From: G963720515 sp963720515
GTDB taxonomy: Bacteria; Actinomycetota; Thermoleophilia; Gaiellales; Gaiellaceae
DNA: 64,000 nt
Direction of reading: 5' to 3'
Assembly (NCBI GenBank): GCA_963720515.1
Contig: OY970397.1
Location: 62,001-126,000, forward strand
In this document: positions 16,284-23,865 of the stretch, in pieces
How positions within the stretch are numbered: the first letter of the stretch is position 1
Layout: the number at the start of each line of letters is the position of its first letter
Program-made: the position numbers and the translations under genes
The notes under the pieces: model-generated
The model's input: the letters and a program-made list of their open reading frames with translations, nothing else
What the model was told of the DNA's origin: nothing
Database searches by the model: none

Positions 16284-16868
16284 ATGAGCGTCGGGCTGCT
16301 CGGCGGCACGTTCGATCCGCCGCATGTCGGTCACGTCGCGCTCGCGAAGCGCGCCCTCGACGCGCTCGGCCTCGAGCGGCTGGTGGTCGTCGTGGTCGGC
16401 GAGGCGCCGCACAAGCCGGTGGAGACGCCCGCCGAGACCCGCTTCCGCCTCGCCGAGACGGCCTTCGCCGGCATCGCTGGCGTCGAGCTCAGCCGCCGCG
16501 AGCTCGAGCGGCCCTGCCCGTCGTTCACCGTGGATACGGCGCGCTGGGCGGAGGCCGAGCTCGACGACCCGGTGTTCATCGTCGGCGCCGACGAGTTCGC
16601 CGACTTCCCGCGCTGGCGGGAGCCGGACGAGATCCTCGAGCACGTGCGCCTCGCCGTTGCGACCCGCCCAGGGGTCTCCCACGGGCGGCTCGACGCGGTC
16701 CGCGCGACGCTCGCAAGGCCTGAGCGCGTCACGGACTTCGAGCTCGACCCGGTGCCGGTCTCCTCCCGCGAGATCCGCGCCCGCGTAGCCGAGGGCGAGC
16801 CGATCGACGGTCTCGTCGCGCCCGCCGTCGCCCGCCTGATCGCCGACGAAGGCCTCTACCGCGTCTAA
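16284..16868 (+). CDS. nadD: Nicotinate-nucleotide adenylyltransferase
   Basis: 194 residues. It adenylates nicotinate mononucleotide in NAD synthesis. Nucleotidyltransferase motif GGTFDPPHVGHVALA at residues ~8-22 and the C-terminal SSREIRARV motif are intact. It precedes rsfS as in Bacillus (yqeJ ... yqeL). ATG 16284, no strong SD; transcribed from the structured leader above. Confidence 0.95.
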   Translation: MSVGLLGGTFDPPHVGHVALAKRALDALGLERLVVVVVGEAPHKPVETPAETRFRLAETAFAGIAGVELSRRELERPCPSFTVDTARWAEAELDDPVFIVGADEFADFPRWREPDEILEHVRLAVATRPGVSHGRLDAVRATLARPERVTDFELDPVPVSSREIRARVAEGEPIDGLVAPAVARLIADEGLYRV

Positions 16869-16879
16869 CCCCTGCCAGC

Positions 16880-16885
16880 TACGCT
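16880..16885 (+). promoter_or_regulatory. -10 box TACGCT, predicted leaderless promoter
   Basis: TACGCT, 7 nt, then ATG 16893 of an 11-codon mini-ORF that runs into rsfS. Confidence 0.45.
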
Positions 16886-16892
16886 CAGGGCA

Positions 16893-16928
16893 ATGGCAGG
16901 CACCCACATGGAGCGGCTGTCCAACTGA
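16893..16928 (+). CDS. Mini-ORF upstream of rsfS (11 aa)
   Basis: MAGTHMERLSN then TGA. The ATG lies exactly 7 nt behind a -10 box and the stop overlaps the only plausible rsfS start as CTGA. Its likely purpose is to load ribosomes and deliver them to the rsfS CTG. The peptide itself shows no conserved feature, and no comparative evidence is available. Confidence 0.4.
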   Translation: MAGTHMERLSN

Positions 16929-17278
16929 CGCCGCTCGACCAAGCGCGACGGATCGCCGGCATCGCCGAGGAGAAGCTGGCGCGGGACATCACGATCCTGG
17001 ACATGCGGCCCGTGTGTTCGTACACGGACTACTTCGTGATCTGCACCGGCGGGAATCCCCGCCAGGCGAAGGCGATCTACGAGGAGGTCCGCGAGCGCGT
17101 GAAGGCCGACGAGCGGGTCGTGCCGCACGGGGTCGCCGGGGCGCAGGAGGCGAGCTGGATCGTCGCCGACTACCTCGACGTCGTCCTCCACGTCTTCACG
17201 CCCGAGGCGCGCGGCTACTACCGGCTCGAGGAGCTCTGGGGCGACGTTCCCCTCGTCGAGCCGGCCGTGGCCGGCTAG
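16925..17278 (+). CDS. rsfS: Ribosomal silencing factor RsfS, CTG start
   Basis: 117 residues, normal for the family, which binds L14 and blocks subunit joining in starvation. Motifs: DITILDMRPVCSYTDYFVICTG, the DUF143-type EASWIVADYLDVVLHVF, and YYRLEELWGD. The first in-frame ATG (17003) would delete the conserved N-terminal helix and first strand. Upstream there is no ATG, GTG or TTG in frame back to the nadD end; CTG 16925 gives LTPLDQARRIAGIAEEKL, the expected N-terminus, and overlaps the mini-ORF stop. Confidence 0.9.
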   Translation: MTPLDQARRIAGIAEEKLARDITILDMRPVCSYTDYFVICTGGNPRQAKAIYEEVRERVKADERVVPHGVAGAQEASWIVADYLDVVLHVFTPEARGYYRLEELWGDVPLVEPAVAG

Positions 17279-17306
17279 TCGGCGCTCGCGCTATCGTGTC
17301 TTCAAC

Positions 17307-17379
17307 GGGGCCATAGCTCAGCTGGGAGAGCGTCTGGCTGGCAGCCAGAAGGTCGCGGGTTCGAATCCCGCTGGCTCCA
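17307..17379 (+). tRNA. tRNA-Ala (anticodon GGC)
   Basis: A 73-nt cloverleaf. Acceptor GGGGCCA pairs with TGGCTCC, including the G3:U70 wobble that identifies alanine tRNAs, with discriminator A. The anticodon arm TCTGG-CTGGCAG-CCAGA has GGC in the loop, and the T arm has GTTCGAATC. CCA is not encoded (CAC follows). Confidence 0.97.
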
Positions 17380-17434
17380 CTCGAAGCCTCGCCTCGGGCT
17401 AGCGCGGACGCGGCGCGAGTCGCATCATCCGACT

Positions 17435-18001
17435 GTGACGGACGGGAGGCGCGGCGCCGTAGGAAGGACCGTGAACGCGCTTGCGACCGCCTGGCCTCGC
17501 CGCTTCGCGCCGCGACGCTCCTTTGCAGACGTCGCCGAGTCGCACCTCGACGACGTCCATCGCTACCTGCTGCTCCTGACGGGCGACCCCGCGCTCGCCG
17601 AGGATCTCGCCGCCGAGACCTTCGAGAAGGCGTTCCGCAACTGGCGCCGGTTCGACCCATCGCGCGGCACCGAATGCGCGTGGCTCTGCGGCATCGCGCG
17701 GGGGCTCGCGCTCGACCATTTCCGCGCCGACTCGCGCCGCCGGCGCCGCGAGGAGCGTTTCGTCCGCGAGCAGGGCCTCGTACGTGAGCCGGACTTGGCC
17801 GGATTCGGCCCCGAGCTCGAAGAAGCCCTCGCGTCTCTGAGCGCGGGGGAGCGCGAAGTGATCGCGCTCCGCATCGTGCTCGACCTGGACGCCGAGTCCG
17901 CCGCTCGCGTGCTCGGGATCGGCCGGAGCGCCTGTTCCATGCGCCTCGCACGGGCGCTCTCCAAGCTGGAAGAGAGGATCGTCTCCCATGTCGTCGCCTG
18001 A
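17435..18001 (+). CDS. ECF-type RNA polymerase sigma factor
   Basis: 188 residues. Sigma region 2 (around residues 32-95: ESHLDDVHRYLLLLTGD, ETFEKAFRNWRRFD, WLCGIARGLALDHFR) and region 4 (around 125-180: ALASLSAGEREVIALRIV, AARVLGIGRSACSMRLARAL). It directs polymerase to a dedicated promoter set. A CATCAT hexamer lies 6 nt before GTG 17435 and may be its -10. The gene overlaps the DUF4349 membrane protein by 14 nt, implying a sigma/regulator pair. No zinc-binding anti-sigma motif is present in either product. Confidence 0.9.
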   Translation: MTDGRRGAVGRTVNALATAWPRRFAPRRSFADVAESHLDDVHRYLLLLTGDPALAEDLAAETFEKAFRNWRRFDPSRGTECAWLCGIARGLALDHFRADSRRRRREERFVREQGLVREPDLAGFGPELEEALASLSAGEREVIALRIVLDLDAESAARVLGIGRSACSMRLARALSKLEERIVSHVVA

Positions 18002-19187
18002 TCTCATCGCCCCCGACCGGCTCGAGTCGCTCCTCGCCGGCGACCCGCCCGAGAGCGTCCGCGAGGCGGTCGTGCAGGGCCTCGTCCGCGAGCTGCGCGC
18101 TTCCGCGCCCGCCGCGCCCGCGTCGCTTCGTGCGCGGGTGCTTGCGGAGACGCCGCCCGTGCGGCGGCGCGTGAGCCGGCGGCGGCTGGGTCTCGTGCTG
18201 GTCGCAGGCGTGCTGCTCGCAGCGGCCGGCGCCGTGGCGGTATCGCGCTCGGACGATGGGCCAGTACGCAAGGGTTCCGCGGGTACCGAGCCGCAGAAGG
18301 GCTTGTCCAATCTGAGCGGCGTTGACTCGTCGACCCTCGGTGGCCACCGGTCCTCCGAGTTCAAGTCCGAACCGCCGGTCTTCTCGGCGGCTCCCTCGCC
18401 GATTCCGAGCGCGGCCGACGAGCTCCAACGGGACTCGGCGGGCGGCGCCCCCGTCATCGAGACGACCAGCCCGCGGGCGCGCGATGTGAAGATGGCTATG
18501 GAGTTGCGGCTCCGCAACGCGGACGAGCTCTCCCAGGCTGCACAGGATGCGATGGCGCTCACGACCAAGCTGGGGGGCGTCGTCGCGGCGTCGAAGGTCG
18601 ACACGACTGGCCCGAAGGGGACGGCGATCCTCCAGCTCCAGATCCCGGTCGGGAAGCTCGACCAGGCTGTCGCAGAGCTCTCGCAGCTCGGCACGATCAC
18701 CGCGCAGGACGTTACCGCGCGCGATCTCCAGGGCGCTGTGGACAAGACGGTCAGTCGGATCCGCAACCTTCGCGCGGCGATCGCCGCCGACAAGCTCCGG
18801 CTGGAGAGCGGCACGCTCACCTCCGAGCAGGAGCTCGCCACGAAGCTGCGGCTCATCCGCGAGCGCCAGGCGCTCGACCAGGTCTGGCGCGAGCGCGCGG
18901 CCTACCTCGCCGAGGCGGGGACCGCCGAGCTGACGCTCGGCCTGCACACCGGGAAGGCGGCGTCGGTCGGCGCGACGCACGGTCGGTTCTACGACACGTT
19001 GGCGAGCGGCCTCTCGGCGCTGTCGCAGATCGCCGCGGTCGCGCTCATCGCCCTCATCGCCGCCGCGCCGTTCATCCTCATCGGCCTGCTCGTCTGGCTC
19101 GTTGGCAGGTCGCGCCGCAGGCGGATCGAGGCCGAGATTCTCAACCGCCCGCGGCCCGCGGCGCCGTCCTCGCCGCCCTCCGCCTGA
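17988..19187 (+). CDS. DUF4349 membrane protein, putative partner of the ECF sigma factor
   Basis: 399 residues. A cytoplasmic N-terminus of about 60 residues, a membrane helix near 67-85, then an extracytoplasmic DUF4349 domain (LRNADELSQAAQDAMALT, GGVVAASKVDTTGPKGTAILQLQIPVGK in two parts) with a long coiled coil around residues 245-305, and a second membrane helix near 350-375 followed by a basic tail. Topology (short inner part next to a sigma gene, sensor outside) suggests an anti-sigma or signal-relay role. That is inference: no known anti-sigma motif was seen. Confidence 0.85.
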   Translation: MSSPDLIAPDRLESLLAGDPPESVREAVVQGLVRELRASAPAAPASLRARVLAETPPVRRRVSRRRLGLVLVAGVLLAAAGAVAVSRSDDGPVRKGSAGTEPQKGLSNLSGVDSSTLGGHRSSEFKSEPPVFSAAPSPIPSAADELQRDSAGGAPVIETTSPRARDVKMAMELRLRNADELSQAAQDAMALTTKLGGVVAASKVDTTGPKGTAILQLQIPVGKLDQAVAELSQLGTITAQDVTARDLQGAVDKTVSRIRNLRAAIAADKLRLESGTLTSEQELATKLRLIRERQALDQVWRERAAYLAEAGTAELTLGLHTGKAASVGATHGRFYDTLASGLSALSQIAAVALIALIAAAPFILIGLLVWLVGRSRRRRIEAEILNRPRPAAPSSPPSA

Positions 19188-19192
19188 CACAG

Positions 19193-19240
19193 ATTCGGCG
19201 CACTTCCGTCACAGACACGCGCGAAATTCCGCGGTAGTCT
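19193..19240 (+). promoter_or_regulatory. Recurrent promoter element, copy B (upstream of leuS)
   Basis: ATTCGGCGCACTTCC, GTCACA, 21 nt including CAGACA, TAGTCT at 19235-19240. It is followed by GGGGCC-GGA-GGCCCC at 19257-19271, the same hairpin as after copies A and F. Confidence 0.6.
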
Positions 19241-19298
19241 CGAAAGCGGGGGAAAAGGGGCCGGAGGCCCCCGGGGGAAGTCTCACGCGAGGCTCCGC

Positions 19299-19304
19299 TA
19301 AACT
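19299..19304 (+). promoter_or_regulatory. -10 box TAAACT in front of the leuS leader peptide
   Basis: TAAACT, 9 nt, then ATG 19314. It would start a transcript at or just before the leader-peptide start codon. Confidence 0.45.
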
Positions 19305-19313
19305 GAGTCCTAG

Positions 19314-19352
19314 ATGACGATCCTCGCCCTTACGAACGACAGGGGAAGCTAG
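19314..19352 (+). CDS. Putative leuS leader peptide (12 aa)
   Basis: MTILALTNDRGS then TAG; two Leu codons (CTC, CTT) and one Ile within the first six codons. Its Arg-Gly codons contain AGGGGA (19341-19346), which can pair with TCCCCT (19376-19381) just before the terminator stem. A ribosome stalled at the Leu codons or released at the stop would therefore affect downstream folding. This is a classic attenuation layout, inferred from one sequence. Confidence 0.45.
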   Translation: MTILALTNDRGS

Positions 19353-19383
19353 CGGCGCCGCCGCCGTCCACGCGATCCCCTGA

Positions 19384-19406
19384 GCCTCTCGCCCGAGAGG
19401 CTTTTT
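19384..19406 (+). terminator. Intrinsic terminator in the leuS leader (attenuator)
   Basis: A 7-bp stem GCCTCTC/GAGAGGC with loop GCCC, followed by five T (19402-19406), only 23 nt before the leuS ATG. Its position downstream of a promoter and before the gene makes it a transcription attenuator rather than a terminator for the upstream gene. The T-box consensus (AGGGTGGNACCGCG) is absent. Confidence 0.75.
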
Positions 19407-19428
19407 CATTTCCGGAGCCGAATAGGAC

Positions 19429-21882
19429 ATGACCATGGAGCGATACGACCCGCAGGCGATCGAGCCGAAGTGGCAGGAGATCTGGCGCCGTGAGCGCGCC
19501 TTCAACGTCCCCAACCCTGGCGAGCCGGGCGCGCCCGCGCTCGAGGACAAGACCTATGTGCTCGAGATGCTCCCGTATCCCTCGGGCGAGCTGCACATGG
19601 GGCACGTCCGCAACTACATGCTCGGCGAGGTCGTCGCGCACTACCGCCGCCGGATGGGATTCGCCGTCCTGCGCCCGATGGGCTTCGACGCGTTCGGGCT
19701 CCCGGCCGAGAACGCGGCCATCAAGGAGGGCGGCCACCCGCGCGACGTGACCGAGCGGAACATCGCCGCGATCCGCGCGCAGATGGAGCGGATGGGCTGG
19801 GCGATCGACTGGGACCGCGTCCTCGCGACCCACGAGCCCGAGTACTACCGCTGGACGCAGTGGCTCTTCAACCGCTTCTTCGAGCGCGACCTCGCCTACC
19901 GCAAGGAGGCGCCGGTCAAGTGGTGCCCGCACGACCAGACCGTCCTCGCGAACGAGCAGGTGATCGACGGGCGCTGCGAGCGCTGCGGCCACGAGGTCGA
20001 GGCGCGGAACCTCGAGCAGTGGTTCTTCAGGATCACCGCCTACGCCGACGCGCTGCTCGACGAGATGAAGGATCTCGAGGACTGGCCCGAGCGCGTGCTC
20101 ACGATGCAGCGCAACTGGATCGGCCGCTCCGAGGGCGCCGAGCTCGTCTTCACGGTCGAGGACGCGGACACAGAGATCACCGTTTTCACCACCCGGCCGG
20201 ACACGATCTTCGGCGCGACGTTCTTCGTCCTCGCGCCCGAGCACCCGCTCGTCCCCGAACTCGTCGCCGGCACGGAGGCCGAGGCCGAGGTGTCGGAGTA
20301 CGTGCGCCACGCGGCCGCGCATTCCGCCGTCGAGCGCGAGGAGAAGGAGAAGGACGGCGTCTTCACCGGGCGCTACGTCCTGAACCCGGCGAACGGCGAG
20401 CGGATGCCGATCTGGGTCGCCGACTACGTCCTCATGGACTACGGGACGGGCGCGATCATGGGCGTCCCCGCGCACGACGAGCGCGACCACGCGTTCGCCG
20501 AGCGGTACGACCTCCTGATCCGCACGGTCGTCGCGCCCGCGGACGGGAACGACGGGCCGGTCGCCAACGGCGGCGCGTACGTCGCGCACACGGAGGACGA
20601 GATCCTCGTGAACTCGGGGGACTTCACGGGCCTGCCCGCGCCCGACGGCGCGCGCCGGATCGTGGAGTGGCTCGAGGCGGAGGGGAAGGCCCGGTTCACG
20701 ATCGGCTACCGGCTGCGCGACTGGCTGCTCTCGCGGCAGCGCTACTGGGGCTGCCCGATCCCGGTCGTCCACTGCGAGAAGTGCGGCATCGTGGCCGTAC
20801 CGGACGAGGATCTTCCGGTGCTCCTGCCGGAGGTGGAGGAGTACCTGCCGAAGGGCCGCTCGCCGCTCGCCGCGGCCGAGGACTGGGTGCGAACCACCTG
20901 CCCGAAGTGCGACGGCGAGGCGCGACGCGAGACGGACACGATGGACACGTTCGTCGACTCGTCCTGGTACTTCATCCGCTACGCCGACCCGCGCAACGAC
21001 CACGCGCCGTTCGACCGAGACCTCGCGGACTACTGGCTGCCGGTCAACCAGTACATCGGCGGGATCGAGCACGCGATCCTGCACCTGCTCTACGCGCGCT
21101 TCTTCGTGAAGGTGATGGAGGAGATGGGGCTCGTCGGGTTCCGCGAGCCGTTCGCGCGCCTCTTCACGCAGGGAATGCTCCACCGGCACGGGCACAAGAT
21201 GTCCAAGTCCAAAGGGAACGTGATCACTCCGGACGAGTACGTGGAGCGCTACGGCGCGGACGCCGTCCGGATGTACCTGCTCTTCATCGGGCCGGTCGAG
21301 CAGGACGCGGAGTGGCAGGACGCCGGGTTCGAAGGGATCGTGCGCTTCCTCCACCGACTGTGGCGCGTGGTCATGGAGCAGTGCGCCAAGCCGGCCGTGG
21401 ACGGGCCGGTCGACACGCCGCTCGCCCGGAAGGCGCACCAGACGATCGCGAAGGTCTCCGACGACATCGGCCGCCGGTTCGCGCTGAACACGCCGATCGC
21501 GGCCGTGATGGAGCTCGTGAACGAGATCGCACGCACCCCGGCCGACCCGGCCGCGCGCTTCGCCGCCGAGACAGCGGTGTCGCTCATCCAGCCCTACGGC
21601 TCGCACATCGCGGAGGAGCTCTGGGTCGAGCTGGGGCACGAGCGGCTCTGGGAGCAGCCGTGGCCCGAGGCCGATCCAGCGTTCCTCACGCACGAGACGT
21701 TCGAGCTCGTCGTCCAGGTCAACGGGAAGGTGCGCGCGCGGGTCGAGGTGCCGACGGGGCTCGACGACAACGAGCTGGTCGAGCGGGCCAAGGAGCTCCC
21801 GCGCGTGCAGGCGCTCGTGGACGGGCACGACGTGCGCAAGGCGATCGTGGTGCCCGGCAAGCTCGTCAACTTCGTGCTCTGA
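19429..21882 (+). CDS. leuS: Leucine--tRNA ligase
   Basis: 817 residues, bacterial-type class I synthetase. The HIGH motif appears as HMGH (PYPSGELHMGHVRNYMLG), KMSKS as HKMSKSKGN, a CP1 editing domain lies around residues 220-400, and a C-terminal domain ends in VVPGKLVNFVL. ATG 19429 is used; ATG 19435 is an alternative two codons later. Expression appears to be controlled by the leader peptide and terminator upstream. Confidence 0.97.
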   Translation: MTMERYDPQAIEPKWQEIWRRERAFNVPNPGEPGAPALEDKTYVLEMLPYPSGELHMGHVRNYMLGEVVAHYRRRMGFAVLRPMGFDAFGLPAENAAIKEGGHPRDVTERNIAAIRAQMERMGWAIDWDRVLATHEPEYYRWTQWLFNRFFERDLAYRKEAPVKWCPHDQTVLANEQVIDGRCERCGHEVEARNLEQWFFRITAYADALLDEMKDLEDWPERVLTMQRNWIGRSEGAELVFTVEDADTEITVFTTRPDTIFGATFFVLAPEHPLVPELVAGTEAEAEVSEYVRHAAAHSAVEREEKEKDGVFTGRYVLNPANGERMPIWVADYVLMDYGTGAIMGVPAHDERDHAFAERYDLLIRTVVAPADGNDGPVANGGAYVAHTEDEILVNSGDFTGLPAPDGARRIVEWLEAEGKARFTIGYRLRDWLLSRQRYWGCPIPVVHCEKCGIVAVPDEDLPVLLPEVEEYLPKGRSPLAAAEDWVRTTCPKCDGEARRETDTMDTFVDSSWYFIRYADPRNDHAPFDRDLADYWLPVNQYIGGIEHAILHLLYARFFVKVMEEMGLVGFREPFARLFTQGMLHRHGHKMSKSKGNVITPDEYVERYGADAVRMYLLFIGPVEQDAEWQDAGFEGIVRFLHRLWRVVMEQCAKPAVDGPVDTPLARKAHQTIAKVSDDIGRRFALNTPIAAVMELVNEIARTPADPAARFAAETAVSLIQPYGSHIAEELWVELGHERLWEQPWPEADPAFLTHETFELVVQVNGKVRARVEVPTGLDDNELVERAKELPRVQALVDGHDVRKAIVVPGKLVNFVL

Positions 21883-21941
21883 CGCGCGGCCGGGCGCGCG
21901 CGCCGGCGGAAGGAGGAGCCCTGGGGACGAACCGGCACGAA

Positions 21942-21988
21942 CTCGGCGCACTTCCGTTGCAGACACGTGCCGCGCTCCCCGGTAGCGT
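21942..21988 (+). promoter_or_regulatory. Recurrent promoter element, copy C (upstream of the membrane protease)
   Basis: ACTCGGCGCACTTCC, GTTGCA, 21 nt with CAGACA, TAGCGT at 21983-21988. Followed by a G/C hairpin of a different type, GCCCCC-TT-GGGGGC, shared in form with copy E. Confidence 0.55.
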
Positions 21989-22051
21989 GAGTTCCAGGGG
22001 GGCGCTCGCCCCCTTGGGGGCACGTGGGGCCGCGGTCGAGGCGGCCGCGCC

Positions 22052-23191
22052 GTGACCATCGTCGACCTCCTGGTCGTCCTGTGGCTCCTCGTGTCGGCGG
22101 CGTCCGGGTTCTTCCGCGGGCTCGTTGCACAGGTCATGTCCTTCGTCGGGATCGTCGCCGGCCTGGTCGTGGGCGCGTGGATCGCGCCGCATCTCCTCTC
22201 GGGCGGCGACGCCAACGAATGGGTGCCCGTGGCGAGCCTGGTCGGCGCCGCTGCGGGTGCGGTGCTCGCCGGGATCCTCACCGCGCGGGCGGCCGGTGTC
22301 GCGTACGCCGTCCTGGCGCGCCGGCCGCTGCTCCTCCGCGCCGACCGGGTCGGCGGCGCGGTCGCAGGGACGCTCGTCGGGCTCGCGCTCGCGTGGGGCG
22401 CCGCGGTCCTGCTCCTCCAGCAGCCTGCGCTCGGGCTCCGGAAGCCGGTGCAGGGATCCGCGATTCTCCCGGCGCTCCTGAGCGCCGTGCCGCCCGATCC
22501 CGTGCTGCGCGCGATCGACCGGATCGACCCGCTACCCGTGCTGCCCGTCCTCGCGCCCCGCTCGCTTCCTCCGCCCGACCCGAGCGTGGTGCGCTCGCCC
22601 GCCGCGCGCGCCGCGAAGGACAGCGTCGTCCGGGTCGAGGGGACGTCCTGCGGCCTCGGCGTGCAGGGCTCGGGCTGGGTCGTCCAGACCGGCGTCGTCG
22701 CGACCAACGTCCACGTCGTGTCCGGCGAGACCGACACGCGCGTCCTTCTGCGCGGCTCGGCGCCGCTCGACGCCACGATCGTGCACCTCGACGCGCGAAA
22801 CGACGTCGCGCTCCTCCGCGTGCCAGGCCTGCGGGCTGCGCCGCTCCCGGCCTCGACGTCCGACGAGTCCCCGCGTCCCGTGATCCTGCTCGGCTACCCG
22901 GGCGGAGGGCCGCTCGTCGCGACGGCGGCGACCGCGGGCTCGGCGCGGACCGTGATCGCCCCCGACGCCTACGACCGTGGGCTCGGGCCGCGGCGCGTCG
23001 TGCCGCTGCGCGGATCGGTGCGGAAAGGGGAGAGCGGCGGTCCCGTCCTCGATCGCGAGGGCGGCGTCGTCGGGATGATCTTCGGCGGCTCGAGCGACGG
23101 CCGCGGCGGCTTTGCGATCCCGGTCGACGTCGTGACGAAGGCGCTCGACGGGCCGCTTCGGCCGGTCGACTCCGGCCGCTGCGCCGGCTGA
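22052..23191 (+). CDS. Membrane-anchored trypsin-like serine protease (CvpA + S1C, MarP-like)
   Basis: 379 residues. The N-terminal ~135 residues form four membrane helices of the CvpA type; the extracytoplasmic part is a chymotrypsin-fold protease with a complete triad: His221 (TNVHVV), Asp251 (ARNDVALL) and Ser328 (GESGGPV). Two Cys (residue ~200 and the C-terminal CAG) may form a disulfide. Domain order matches mycobacterial MarP, an acid- and oxidative-stress protease. GTG 22052 is the start. Substrate unknown. Confidence 0.87.
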   Translation: MTIVDLLVVLWLLVSAASGFFRGLVAQVMSFVGIVAGLVVGAWIAPHLLSGGDANEWVPVASLVGAAAGAVLAGILTARAAGVAYAVLARRPLLLRADRVGGAVAGTLVGLALAWGAAVLLLQQPALGLRKPVQGSAILPALLSAVPPDPVLRAIDRIDPLPVLPVLAPRSLPPPDPSVVRSPAARAAKDSVVRVEGTSCGLGVQGSGWVVQTGVVATNVHVVSGETDTRVLLRGSAPLDATIVHLDARNDVALLRVPGLRAAPLPASTSDESPRPVILLGYPGGGPLVATAATAGSARTVIAPDAYDRGLGPRRVVPLRGSVRKGESGGPVLDREGGVVGMIFGGSSDGRGGFAIPVDVVTKALDGPLRPVDSGRCAG

Positions 23192-23208
23192 GCGTTGCTC
23201 GTCGCAGA

Positions 23209-23276
23209 GTCGGCGCACCTCCGTGACGAAGTCGGCACGGTCCGTGCGACTTTCGTGCGGATTTCCCAGGCATCGT
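23209..23276 (+). promoter_or_regulatory. Recurrent promoter element, copy D (upstream of comEA), two upstream boxes
   Basis: Two tandem boxes (GTCGGCGCACCTCC and GTCGGCACGGTCC), then GTGCGA, 21 nt, CATCGT at 23271-23276. The ATG of comEA follows after exactly 7 nt, so in this copy the element itself drives a leaderless start. The -10 deviates from TANNNT. Confidence 0.5.
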
Positions 23277-23283
23277 CGAAGGC

Positions 23284-23865
23284 ATGGACATGCCGCCGAT
23301 CTCGAGGGGTCGCGCGGCCGTGTACACGGCGGCCGTCATCGGACTGCTGGTGCTGGGAAGCCAGCTCCTGCACGGTGGTCGCGCGGCTCCGGCCGCATCC
23401 CGGCCGGCCGGAGACGCACTGCGGGCCGAGCCTGCGCCGGTCAGGCGGCTGGTCGTCCACGTCGTCGGTGCGGTCGCACAGCCGGGGCTCTACCGGCTGA
23501 AGGACGGTAGCCGGGTCGACGACGCCCTTCGCCGGGCCGGCGGCGCGACGCCGAAGGCCGCCCTCGAGCTCGTGAACCTCGCCGCGCCGGTCGCCGACGG
23601 CCAGCAGATCGTCGTGCCCGTGCGCGGGTCGGCCGCCGCCGCGGCTGCGCCGGGCGTCCCGGCCGCGCCGGGCGGGAAGGTGCACCTGAACACGGCGACG
23701 CTCGAGCAGCTCGACGCGCTTCCGGGCGTGGGGCCGGTGACAGCGCAGAAGATCCTCGATTACCGCGCGAAGAAGGGCGCCTTCTCGGCCGTGGAGGAGC
23801 TCGACGCAGTACCCGGGATCGGGCCGGCGCGCCTGGAGTCGCTCAAGGAGCTGGTCGACCTGTGA
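23284..23865 (+). CDS. comEA: Competence protein ComEA (SLBB + helix-hairpin-helix DNA-binding)
   Basis: 193 residues. One N-terminal membrane helix (residues ~13-28), an SLBB domain (HVVGAVAQPGLYRLKDG) and a C-terminal double helix-hairpin-helix domain (LNTATLEQLDALPGVGPVTA; ELDAVPGIGPARLESL). It binds incoming double-stranded DNA outside the membrane and hands it to ComEC, whose gene overlaps by 4 nt. Confidence 0.94.
   Translation: MDMPPISRGRAAVYTAAVIGLLVLGSQLLHGGRAAPAASRPAGDALRAEPAPVRRLVVHVVGAVAQPGLYRLKDGSRVDDALRRAGGATPKAALELVNLAAPVADGQQIVVPVRGSAAAAAAPGVPAAPGGKVHLNTATLEQLDALPGVGPVTAQKILDYRAKKGAFSAVEELDAVPGIGPARLESLKELVDL

Noticed and set aside
19305..19428. T-box riboswitch before leuS
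   Set aside because: The terminator fits, but the conserved T-box sequence and a leucine specifier loop were not found and the leader is short (about 115 nt).
19330..22776. A 1148-codon minus-strand frame opposite leuS
   Set aside because: Antisense artefact of codon bias; leuS is complete on the plus strand.
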